Positions 1-6,539 of a stretch of 7,376 bases of DNA are shown here, piece after piece (the stretch's first letter is position 1; each line of letters starts with the position of its first letter). The position numbers and the translations under genes were made by a program. Source of the DNA: Paludibacteraceae bacterium (GTDB lineage: Bacteria; Bacteroidota; Bacteroidia; Bacteroidales; Paludibacteraceae); NCBI GenBank assembly GCA_017648235.1, contig JAGCIZ010000066.1, positions 1 to 7,376 of the forward strand, in the 5' to 3' direction. The notes under the pieces are model-generated. The model saw only the letters and a list, made by a program, of their open reading frames with translations. It was not told where the DNA came from and did not search any database.

Positions 1-20
1 AAACTAAAATAAACCATTTT

Positions 21-887
21 ATGAAAGGTATAATTCTCGCAGGAGGAAGTGCGACAAGACTTTACCCTTTATCGAAAGCCATTTCGAAGCAAATCATGCC
101 GGTTTACGACAAACCGATGATTTACTATCCTCTTTCGACCTTAATGTTGGCAGGAATAAGAGAAATTTTGATCATTTCCACTCCTCGTGATTTACCTATG
201 TTTCAGGAACTTCTTGGCTCGGGAAAACAACTTGTAATGCATTTTGAATACAAAGTGCAAGAAACACCTAACGGTTTAGCACAAGCATTTGTACTAGGTG
301 CTGATTTTCTTGCAGGAGAAAAAGGTTGCCTTATTCTTGGCGATAATTTATTTTACGGACAAGGCTTTTCTGCAATGCTAAAACGTGCTGCTGCTATAGA
401 AAAGGGAGCTTGCGTATTTGGTTATTATGTAAAAGATCCTCGTGCTTACGGAGTGGTTGAGTTCGATGAGTGTGGTAATGTTGTTTCGCTTGAAGAAAAA
501 CCAGAAAAACCCAAAAGCAAATATGCAGTTCCTGGGCTTTATTTTTACGATGAAACCGTTACTGAAAAGGCTGCAAATCTAAAACCATCTGCCCGTGGCG
601 AATACGAAATTACAGACCTTAACAAACTTTACCTTGAAGAAGGAACTTTGAAAGTTGAACTTTTTGGTCGTGGATTTGCATGGCTCGATACAGGAAATTG
701 CGACAGTTTGCTCGAAGCTGCAAATTTTGTTGAAACAATCCAAAACCGACAAGGTTTTTACGTTAGTTGCATCGAAGAAATTGCGTGGCGAAATGGATGG
801 ATTTCAACTGAAGAATTGCGTATAATAGGAAAATCAATTGAAAAAACAAACTATGGACAGTATTTGTTAGGACTTTCTGAATTATAG
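21..887 (+). CDS. rfbA: Glucose-1-phosphate thymidylyltransferase (dTDP-glucose pyrophosphorylase)
   Basis: This cytoplasmic enzyme joins glucose-1-phosphate and dTTP to give dTDP-glucose and pyrophosphate, the first step towards dTDP-L-rhamnose and related surface-polysaccharide sugars. The 288-residue product is the normal length for the RmlA family and looks complete. Visible motifs are the N-terminal nucleotide-binding signature GGSATRLYPLSKAISKQ (residues 8-24), YDKPMIYYPLSTLMLAG (29-45), the metal-binding LGDN (106-109), YGVVEFD (143-149), SLEEKP (156-161), GLYFYD (172-177), EITDLN (196-201) and WLDTG (221-225) with the second metal-site Asp223. The C-terminal VSCIEEIAWR segment is also typical. 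The ATG at 21 begins the family's usual MKGIILAGG start; no clear Shine-Dalgarno precedes it. No rmlB, rmlC or rmlD is visible, so the rest of the pathway must lie elsewhere, possibly upstream of the window. It is probably co-transcribed with nadE 20 bp downstream. Confidence 0.95.
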   Translation: MKGIILAGGSATRLYPLSKAISKQIMPVYDKPMIYYPLSTLMLAGIREILIISTPRDLPMFQELLGSGKQLVMHFEYKVQETPNGLAQAFVLGADFLAGEKGCLILGDNLFYGQGFSAMLKRAAAIEKGACVFGYYVKDPRAYGVVEFDECGNVVSLEEKPEKPKSKYAVPGLYFYDETVTEKAANLKPSARGEYEITDLNKLYLEEGTLKVELFGRGFAWLDTGNCDSLLEAANFVETIQNRQGFYVSCIEEIAWRNGWISTEELRIIGKSIEKTNYGQYLLGLSEL

Positions 888-907
888 TTTTATTATTTCT
901 TACTTGT

Positions 908-2695
908 ATGTCTAAAAAAGTTAAAATAGCTCTTGCTGTTCCTCTTGTACGAGTTGCAGATGTTGATTTTAATATCTTGCAAATTGAAAATCTTATAAAA
1001 GAAGCAACTAAAGAACAAGCAAAAGTGATTGCTTTTCCTGAACTTTCTATAACAGGAGCAACTTGTGGCGACCTTTTTTTGCACACTTTGCTTGTAGAAA
1101 AGGCCGAACAGGGTTTGAAAATCTTATTAGAAAATACTAAATCACTCGACATAGTTGCTCTTGTAGGCTTGCCTTTAAGAGCAGATAATGGCAAGTTGTA
1201 CAATGTTGTTGTAGTTTTTCAGAAAGGAAAGATTCTTGGAATTGTTCCTAAAACAATCCTATTAGATAAAGAAAATAGATGGTTTAGCAAATTAGCTCTA
1301 ACAGATTATGAACCAATAGGTTGCTTGAATCATAAATTTACATTTTCTGAAGGAGATTTTAATCTATCTTGTTTTAATTTTTCTGTTGGAATAGGAAAAA
1401 TTTTATCAAAGGATACTGATATTCTTTTCAAAATAACCGCCTTACCAACGACGATTGATATTGACCAAATTTTTGTTTTAGAACACACTTCTGCTCCTTT
1501 GGTTGAGCTTTCAAGTGGTTTTGGAGAATCGTCAACTGATGGTGCTTTTTGTGGAGAAGTCACTATCTCACGAGATGGAAAAGTTCTGTTAAACAAAATG
1601 CTCGCTTCTACTAAAAATGAAATTTTGATTACTGAGATTGATATTGAAAAATCAATTTCTACGAATGAAAAACCTCAGTGCAAAACTGAAAAACTTGAGG
1701 AAATTTTAGAGAAAAAAATAAAGAGATTTCCTTTTGTTGATGAACATAATCTACACTCTCAGTGCGAAAAATCACTTAATATACAGCATTTTGGATTGGC
1801 AACTCGTTTAAATAGAATTGGTTGTAAAAAGGTGGTTATTGGTATTTCCGGAGGGTTGGATTCAACTTTAGCATTGTTAGTTTGTGTGCGAGCATTTGAC
1901 TTTTTGAACTTTGACCGTAAAGGAATTATAGCTATTACAATGCCTGGTTTTGGAACCACAGGACGTACTTATAAAAATGCGTTGGATTTAATCAAAAGTT
2001 TGGGTGTGACATTGAAAGAAATAGATATAAAACAAGCTTGTTTACAGCATTTTAACGATATTGAACATGATGAAAATATTCACGATGTAACATACGAAAA
2101 TTCTCAAGCTCGCGAGCGCACTCAAATTTTGATGGACATTGCAAATAAAGAAAATGGGTTGGTTATTGGAACTGGAGATATGTCGGAATTGGCTTTGGGT
2201 TGGGCTACTTACAATGGGGATCAAATGTCAATGTATGGCGTAAATGCAGGCCTTCCTAAAACATTTATACAACCATTAGTTAAGCATGTTGCAGAGAAAA
2301 GTAATGAGGATTTAAGACGTATTTTACTTGACATAGTTGATACGCCTATTAGTCCAGAACTTACACCTGCTGACGATAAAGGAAATATCAAGCAAAAAAC
2401 AGAGGACTTGGTTGGTCCATACGAGTTGCACGACTTCTTTTTATATTACTTCTTGTTCTATCGCTTGACTCCAAAAACTATACTAAAGTTTGCTCTAATA
2501 GCTTTTGAAGGAAGATATGATACGTTGGAAATAAAGAAATGGTTAAGAACATTTATTTACCGCTTTTTTTCTCAGCAATACAAACGTTCTTGTATGCCCG
2601 ATGGACCAAAAGTTTTTAATTTGTCGCTTTCACCAAGAGGAGACCTTAGTTTGCCGAGCGATGCTTATTTTGATTTGTGGTTGAATGATTTATAA
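908..2695 (+). CDS. nadE: NAD+ synthase with degenerate N-terminal glutaminase (nitrilase-like) domain
   Basis: NAD+ synthase makes NAD+ from nicotinic acid adenine dinucleotide, ATP and an ammonia source, in the cytoplasm. The 595-residue product has the two-domain architecture of the glutamine-dependent form. The C-terminal synthetase domain (about 290-595) looks fully functional: ATP-pyrophosphatase P-loop SGGLDST (314-320), TMPGFGTTGRTY (344-355), HDVTYENSQARERTQ (392-406), GTGDMSELALGWATYNGD (421-438), DIVDTPISPEL (475-485), KQKTEDLVGPYELHDFF (495-511) and KRSCMPDGPKV (559-569). The N-terminal domain (about 1-260) keeps Glu45 in FPELSITG and Lys115 in VPKT. However, the family's GIEICEDLW strand with the catalytic Cys reads FSVGIGKIL (158-166), putting Gly163 at the Cys position, and the PNYxEFYE segment after the Lys is missing. 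By recall, Bacteroidales homologues run about 640-660 residues, so this one is shorter. The frame is open throughout. Ammonia-dependent activity, or ammonia from a separate glutaminase, is inferred. Confidence 0.93.
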   Translation: MSKKVKIALAVPLVRVADVDFNILQIENLIKEATKEQAKVIAFPELSITGATCGDLFLHTLLVEKAEQGLKILLENTKSLDIVALVGLPLRADNGKLYNVVVVFQKGKILGIVPKTILLDKENRWFSKLALTDYEPIGCLNHKFTFSEGDFNLSCFNFSVGIGKILSKDTDILFKITALPTTIDIDQIFVLEHTSAPLVELSSGFGESSTDGAFCGEVTISRDGKVLLNKMLASTKNEILITEIDIEKSISTNEKPQCKTEKLEEILEKKIKRFPFVDEHNLHSQCEKSLNIQHFGLATRLNRIGCKKVVIGISGGLDSTLALLVCVRAFDFLNFDRKGIIAITMPGFGTTGRTYKNALDLIKSLGVTLKEIDIKQACLQHFNDIEHDENIHDVTYENSQARERTQILMDIANKENGLVIGTGDMSELALGWATYNGDQMSMYGVNAGLPKTFIQPLVKHVAEKSNEDLRRILLDIVDTPISPELTPADDKGNIKQKTEDLVGPYELHDFFLYYFLFYRLTPKTILKFALIAFEGRYDTLEIKKWLRTFIYRFFSQQYKRSCMPDGPKVFNLSLSPRGDLSLPSDAYFDLWLNDL

Positions 2696-2705
2696 CTAAT
2701 TAGTT
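2694..2705. repeat. 12-bp perfect palindrome in the nadE-nitroreductase spacer
   Basis: AACTAATTAGTT is its own reverse complement and starts within the nadE stop codon, 10 bases before the next ATG. It could be an operator half-pair or chance in AT-rich DNA. It is not followed by a convincing terminator, and the spacer is only 20 bp. Confidence 0.3.
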
Positions 2706-2715
2706 TTTATAATAT

Positions 2716-3243
2716 ATGAAAACATTTCACGATTTGGCAAAGAACCGCCGAAGTATTAGAAAGTATTTGGAAAAGAGTATCGAAAAAGAAAAAATTGATC
2801 AGATTTTACAAACTGCATTGATGTCTCCTGCGTCAAAAAGAACTAATGGTTGGGAATTTATTGTTGTGGAAAATAAAGAAATGCTAAAGAAACTTTCGGA
2901 GTGTCGTGAATTTGGCAGTAAGTTGGTGGCAGATGCTCCGCTTGCAATTGTGATTGTTGCAGATCCTTCAAAAAGCGATGTATGGTATGAAGATGCTTCA
3001 ATTGCGTCAACATTTATTCAACTTCAAGCCGAGGATTTAGGACTAGGAAGTTGTTGGGTGCAAGTTCATAATCGAGAAAAAAACGATAAAGAAACTGCAG
3101 AAGATTATGTAAAAAATCTGCTTGCTATACCTCAAAATTTACGTGTATTGAATATGGTTGCGATTGGCTATAAAAATGAAGATCGTAAACCTTATGACGA
3201 AGAAAAATTACAATACGATAAAATCCATTGGGAGAAATTCTAA
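2716..3243 (+). CDS. Nitroreductase family protein (FMN-dependent)
   Basis: This 175-residue protein belongs to the nitroreductase superfamily: small, usually dimeric flavoproteins that use NAD(P)H to reduce nitro compounds, quinones, enones or other substrates. The true substrate cannot be told from sequence. Family features are the N-terminal phosphate-contacting RRSIRKY (11-17), the SPASKRTNGWEFIVV block (37-51) where FMN usually packs, the APLAIVIVAD strand (74-83), the helix-turn DLGLGSCWVQ (107-116), and the C-terminal VAIGYKNEDRKPY (148-160), typical of the family end. The length fits the short single-domain subgroup. The ATG at 2716 lies 20 bp after the nadE stop, and the spacer is AT-rich with no Shine-Dalgarno. 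Its stop codon TAA shares one base with the next gene's ATG, so the two are probably translationally coupled. The family assignment is firm; a specific gene name is not justified. Confidence 0.9.
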   Translation: MKTFHDLAKNRRSIRKYLEKSIEKEKIDQILQTALMSPASKRTNGWEFIVVENKEMLKKLSECREFGSKLVADAPLAIVIVADPSKSDVWYEDASIASTFIQLQAEDLGLGSCWVQVHNREKNDKETAEDYVKNLLAIPQNLRVLNMVAIGYKNEDRKPYDEEKLQYDKIHWEKF

Positions 3244-4004
3244 TGAAGAAGAATTTGGTTTTTATTGGTGCTGGAAATGTTGCTACTCATTTGGCAAAAG
3301 CTTTATACAAAAATGGATTTTCTATACTCCAAGTTTTTAGTAGAACAGAATTGTCAGCTAAGACTTTAGCTGATGAAGTAAGTGCTAATTATACAACCGA
3401 TTACAATACTATTATTGAAAATGCAGATATCTATTTTTACTGCCTAACGGATGATGCTTTGCCAGAATTGATCTCTCAAAAAGCATTACCGAATGGCATA
3501 CACATTCACACTGCAGGAAGTGTCAAAATGGATGTTTTTGAGATGAATAGAACAAATTATGGAGTGCTCTACCCTTTGCAAACTTTCTCAAAAAATAAAG
3601 AAATAGATTTTTCAAAAGTTCCACTTTTTATAGAAGCAAATAACGAATTTTCAGAACAGGTTATCAAAGATTTGGCAATGAGTTTATCTCAAAAGGTTTA
3701 TACTGTTTCGTCCGATAATCGTCAGAAAATTCATCTTTCGGCAGTTTTTGCATGCAATTTTACAAATCATTTGTTTTCCATTGCTCAAGAGTTATTGGGC
3801 GAGGTTCCTTTTGATGTTTTACTTCCATTAATCGAGGAAACAGTAGAAAAAGTAAAAACAATTTCTCCTCGCAAGGCTCAGACGGGACCAGCCATAAGGA
3901 AAGATAATGCTGTGATTAATAAACACTTAGAATCACTTTCTTTTAATTCGGATTGGCAAGATATTTACAAAAAGCTTACAAGGGATATTCAAAAAGAATC
4001 ATAG
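3243..4004 (+). CDS. Rossmann-fold DUF2520 protein (F420/NADP oxidoreductase-like)
   Basis: This 253-residue protein has an N-terminal NAD(P)-binding Rossmann domain and a C-terminal helical DUF2520 domain, resembling the architecture of pyrroline-5-carboxylate reductase and beta-hydroxyacid dehydrogenases. Its physiological substrate is unknown to me. Motifs are the dinucleotide-binding FIGAGNVA (7-14), the second-strand end VFSRT (31-35), HTAGS (89-93), GVLYPLQTFSK (107-117), the DUF2520 helix HLSAVFACNFTNHL (164-177) and TGPAIRKD (214-221). The start chosen is the ATG at 3243, which overlaps the preceding TAA as TAATG and places the GxGxxA motif at the usual distance from the N-terminus. 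GGAGA at 3231-3235, inside the upstream gene, could act as a ribosome-binding site. An in-frame TTG at 3228 would add five residues that belong to no family pattern. The 3' end overlaps the convergent metallopeptidase gene by 6 bp. Family confidence is high; function is open. Confidence 0.88.
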   Translation: MKKNLVFIGAGNVATHLAKALYKNGFSILQVFSRTELSAKTLADEVSANYTTDYNTIIENADIYFYCLTDDALPELISQKALPNGIHIHTAGSVKMDVFEMNRTNYGVLYPLQTFSKNKEIDFSKVPLFIEANNEFSEQVIKDLAMSLSQKVYTVSSDNRQKIHLSAVFACNFTNHLFSIAQELLGEVPFDVLLPLIEETVEKVKTISPRKAQTGPAIRKDNAVINKHLESLSFNSDWQDIYKKLTRDIQKES

Positions 4005-4030
4005 AGTTCGTTCTTCCCTTAATCTTTTTT
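3980..4030 (+). terminator. Possible intrinsic terminator at the convergent gene junction
   Basis: AAGGGA at 3980-3985 can pair with TCCCTT at 4015-4020, and a T-run follows at 4025-4030. An inner pairing of AAGAA (3994-3998) with TTCTT (4011-4015) could stack inside the outer five pairs, leaving a one-sided bulge. Read on the minus strand, the same stem is followed by a T-run complementary to the A-run at 3969-3973, so it could work in both directions. The stem is short and AT-rich and lies inside the two overlapping coding ends, so the call is tentative. Confidence 0.3.
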
Positions 4031-4703
4031 CAAGTAAATCGTATTCGGGAAAAATGTTTTTCATTAGTGTCTTGAAGTTTTTCCCATGGTTCATTTCACG
4101 TGTATGACAAAGTTCATGCACAAGTACAAAATCAATCAGTTTCGTTGGTAAAAGCATCAAAAACAAACTTAAATTTATGTTCTGACGTGCAGAACAACTT
4201 CCCCATCGTTTTCTTGCTGAGTTTATTTTGACTGATTGGTACGAAAAATCATATTTCTCTGCCAATTCTTTCAATCTTTTGGGTAGAAAGTTTTTAGCTT
4301 CTATTTTCAAAAAGTGAATAATAATGTTTTTGATGCAATCTTGTTTTTTAGAAAAATCAACATTAGGAAGATAATTTATTTCTAAAACACTATCCTTATA
4401 TCTTGCTATAAAAGAGGATTTTATAAGATTATTTTCTTTGAAAATAACAGTAAACTTGTTTGTTTTAAGAATGGTGTTTTTGTTAAAAACAATATGTTTT
4501 CTAGGTTTATTTTCTATTTTTTGTTTAGCAGATAAAATCCACTGAATACGTTCATTAGTAAGAGGGAAAAGTGTTGATATTTCGTTCGGCGAGGTGGTTA
4601 TTCTAACACCATTTTCCGAAACCGAAAAAATTGTTCTTGACATTCCTCGCCTAACAAGAAGAGTGATCTCCCCTATTTCTGGATGAAAAACAGACGTTTT
4701 CAT
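3999..4703 (-). CDS. YgjP/DUF45-type zinc metallopeptidase (M48-like)
   Basis: This 234-residue protein matches the YgjP-like metallopeptidase domain family (DUF45), predicted cytoplasmic zinc peptidases whose substrates are largely unknown. The zinc motif is HELCH at residues 196-200 (codons at 4104-4118), with catalytic Glu197, followed by MNHGKNF (204-210) that supplies the third histidine, His206. The family hallmark RKRWGSCS (164-171) precedes it, and LPTKLIDFVLVHELCH is the expected strand/helix context. The N-terminal half is a beta-rich region with VRRGMSRTIFSV (17-28), typical of the family. No signal peptide or membrane segment is visible. Length is close to the usual 230-240 residues for bacterial homologues. 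The ATG overlaps the stop of the upstream glycosidase gene as ATGA, suggesting translational coupling. A role in glycan use is not implied by the family; the gene may simply be riding in the operon. Confidence 0.88.
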   Translation of the reverse strand: MKTSVFHPEIGEITLLVRRGMSRTIFSVSENGVRITTSPNEISTLFPLTNERIQWILSAKQKIENKPRKHIVFNKNTILKTNKFTVIFKENNLIKSSFIARYKDSVLEINYLPNVDFSKKQDCIKNIIIHFLKIEAKNFLPKRLKELAEKYDFSYQSVKINSARKRWGSCSARQNINLSLFLMLLPTKLIDFVLVHELCHTREMNHGKNFKTLMKNIFPEYDLLEKRLREERTL

Positions 4704-6523
4704 TTTTCAAGGAAAACTACATTTTCTGCTTCATCAAATCCTCCTTCAAAATCGTTGTTTTCAATTTTCACATTTGTTGTTCGTAAAAATAGAAAACGTT
4801 TGTTATTCCAGTGAAATGATTCATAATCAGTATTTTGAACAATTTTATTGTTTCTAAAAATTAGTCCATCAAGTGATTTGGCAAAAACAATTGGTTGATC
4901 AAATGTCTCAAACAAATTATTCTCAATTACAACTCCGTGATTTTCGCCTCCATGAAAATATTGTTTTTGTTCAGCAATATTCGGAATCTCCGGATAGATA
5001 GAAATAATAGCATTGGTAAACTGGAACATGTTGGTTAAAGCATTTACAAAGCGATTATTTTTGATTAAAACATTGCGACAAGCTCCTGTTTCGAACCATC
5101 CATTGCAATCTCCACAAAGCAAAATAGCGCAGCCTGAAGTGTGGTCAAAAAAGTTCTGTTCAACAACAACATCTTTTGGTGTGCTGAAAAGTGCTCCTCT
5201 TGCTCGGTTGTTACGAACAGTATTTTCAGAAAAAACTACTTCAGGACACCAAGTTAAATTTTCTATTCCGATAGATTTATTTTCAAACTCTATTGCATCA
5301 ATATTTTTTTCAAATGTGATTAAAAATTCTTTTACACCTGAAATGGAGTTTGAATTGTATGGTTCAATTGAAGATATTTTATTTTTCTCCCCAATAATTT
5401 CCATTGTTGATGAACTTATAAATTGCACTTCGTCTCCTTGATTTCCCCAAGCAAATCCCCACGATTGTTCGTGCATATATTTGGCAATCAGCGAATGAGA
5501 ATCTATTTTTTTGACAACGTAGAGATATGTTCCATGAACATTTATTGCATCGTCCATCATATTTTCGTAAAGTCCGTTTTTGGAAACAATCTTTCCTTTA
5601 CAACTAGAGAAATGAGTGGCATCGGCTTGAGTTGTAAAAACTCTATCACTTCCCTGCTCCAAACAAACCGAAAAACCATTCAGAGTTATGTTTTCACAGA
5701 GTTGAGCTAAAAGTCCCATCCCTTCGGCATAATGCACCCTTACATTTTCAATCTCTGTATCTACATTTTCAGCTAAAAATATAGCAGGAGCAGGACGATA
5801 ATAACATCTTAATGCAATTTTTGTTTGTGGTTTCAGACGTTCATCTTTCCAGTTTGGAGAAAAAAATAGATTTGAATCAAGTTGAACGCTTTGAGAAAAA
5901 TCGCAAATCAAATCGCTAGTTCTATAAACAATGTGATTTGTTTTTGGCTCAAATGCAATTCCGGTAATAGGCTTGACAGTCCAGTTCTCATCATAAATTT
6001 CGAGCCAATTATCTGCACTTAGACGTGCATTAACCCAATTTTCCGTGCGAAAAACAATTCCTTTATCTTCCTGATTTTCAATTATTTCTACCTGAGCAAT
6101 ATGAGGATGTTCAAAATCAATAGAGAAATTTTTTAATTTGCAATTTCTAGAATTTTTGAGCGCAAAAGGAAGCATTCTTCCGTGGAAAATAAATTGAGAA
6201 CCATTTCCATCAAATGTCATATTATCCCATCCATCAAAATTGAATGCTACATTTTTAGGATTGTCCTGATCATGATTTGAAATATAGTACTCTTTCTGAA
6301 GTGCACCATTTTCGTAAAAATGATAAGTTCCCTTTGGTAATGAGATAAAAATTTCTTTTCCTCCAAGGCAAGTCTCTTTTATTGATTGTAATGCTATATT
6401 AAGTTGTTCTGAATTGTTTTTTGAAGTTTCAAAAATGCCAAAATCAGTCAAATCAAATTCCTTTTTTTGACATGATAACATCACTATCGAGACTGCAATG
6501 AAAGAAAAGATAAATTTTCTCAT
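4700..6523 (-). CDS. GH110-type alpha-1,3-galactosidase, lipoprotein
   Basis: This 607-residue right-handed beta-helix protein is recognised as a glycoside hydrolase family 110 member. Characterised members are exo-acting and remove terminal alpha-1,3-linked galactose, for example from blood group B and linear alpha-Gal structures or from sulfated algal galactans. Residues 1-17 are a lipoprotein signal (basic RK, hydrophobic core, MLSC) with lipidated Cys18. Family-like blocks are KGTYHFY (64-70), YYISNHDQDNP (79-89), FDGNGSQFIFHGRMLP (104-119) and KNFSIDFEHPHIAQV (131-145). ADATHF (300-305) and MMDDAINVHG (322-331) give Asp301, Asp324 and Asp325, the same spacing (+23, +24) as the three catalytic aspartates I recall for a structurally solved GH110 enzyme. 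From about 430 to 595 there are repeated beta-helix coils such as NVLIKNNRF, VVIENNLF, LIFRNNKI and VKIENNDF. The gene starts 16 bp after rhaB, with AAGGA just ahead of the ATG. Linkage and substrate preference cannot be read from sequence alone. Confidence 0.85.
   Translation of the reverse strand: MRKFIFSFIAVSIVMLSCQKKEFDLTDFGIFETSKNNSEQLNIALQSIKETCLGGKEIFISLPKGTYHFYENGALQKEYYISNHDQDNPKNVAFNFDGWDNMTFDGNGSQFIFHGRMLPFALKNSRNCKLKNFSIDFEHPHIAQVEIIENQEDKGIVFRTENWVNARLSADNWLEIYDENWTVKPITGIAFEPKTNHIVYRTSDLICDFSQSVQLDSNLFFSPNWKDERLKPQTKIALRCYYRPAPAIFLAENVDTEIENVRVHYAEGMGLLAQLCENITLNGFSVCLEQGSDRVFTTQADATHFSSCKGKIVSKNGLYENMMDDAINVHGTYLYVVKKIDSHSLIAKYMHEQSWGFAWGNQGDEVQFISSSTMEIIGEKNKISSIEPYNSNSISGVKEFLITFEKNIDAIEFENKSIGIENLTWCPEVVFSENTVRNNRARGALFSTPKDVVVEQNFFDHTSGCAILLCGDCNGWFETGACRNVLIKNNRFVNALTNMFQFTNAIISIYPEIPNIAEQKQYFHGGENHGVVIENNLFETFDQPIVFAKSLDGLIFRNNKIVQNTDYESFHWNNKRFLFLRTTNVKIENNDFEGGFDEAENVVFLEK
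6464..6523 (-). other. Lipoprotein signal peptide of the GH110 protein
   Basis: Residues 1-20 of the glycosidase read as a type II signal: Arg2-Lys3, a hydrophobic core from Phe4 to Leu16, and the lipobox M-L-S-C with Cys18 encoded at 6470-6472. The residues after Cys18 are QKKEFD. This predicts export by Sec and lipid anchoring. The residue just after the Cys is Gln rather than Asp, so there is no obvious inner-membrane retention signal by the E. coli rule. Whether it is flipped to the cell surface is not certain. Confidence 0.8.
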
Positions 6524-6539
6524 TTTCCTTTTTCTAATT

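Noticed and set aside
1..20. Tail of an upstream gene or promoter before rfbA
   Set aside because: Twenty AT-rich bases with TAA at 5-7 and 10-12 are too little to decide; no promoter or ribosome-binding site is clear.
763..1203. Minus-strand open frame of 146 codons across the rfbA-nadE junction
   Set aside because: It lies opposite two well-supported genes, has no recognisable family motif, and spans an operon junction; AT-rich antisense frame by chance.
1370..1520. Frameshift or sequencing error as the cause of the missing nitrilase cysteine motif in nadE
   Set aside because: The frame runs uninterrupted, with alignable residues on both sides (FSVGIG, then SSGFGESSTD); TGT to GGA cannot come from a single indel.
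1330..1596. Minus-strand open frame opposite the degenerate part of nadE, considered as a possible overlapping gene explaining the odd sequence
   Set aside because: The 88-residue product has no family motif and no credible start context; the nadE frame accounts for the sequence.
2708..2713. TATAAT as a -10 promoter element for the nitroreductase gene
   Set aside because: It is two bases from the ATG, and Bacteroidota primary promoters use a TAnnTTTG-type element; likely chance in an AT-rich spacer.
3228..3242. TTG at 3228 as start of the DUF2520 protein
   Set aside because: It would add five residues encoded inside the nitroreductase end; the ATG at 3243 with the TAATG overlap and GGAGA upstream is better.
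5013..5710. Two plus-strand open frames (5013-5441 and 5423-5710) inside the glycosidase region
   Set aside because: They are antisense to a full-length, motif-rich GH110 gene and show no motifs of their own.
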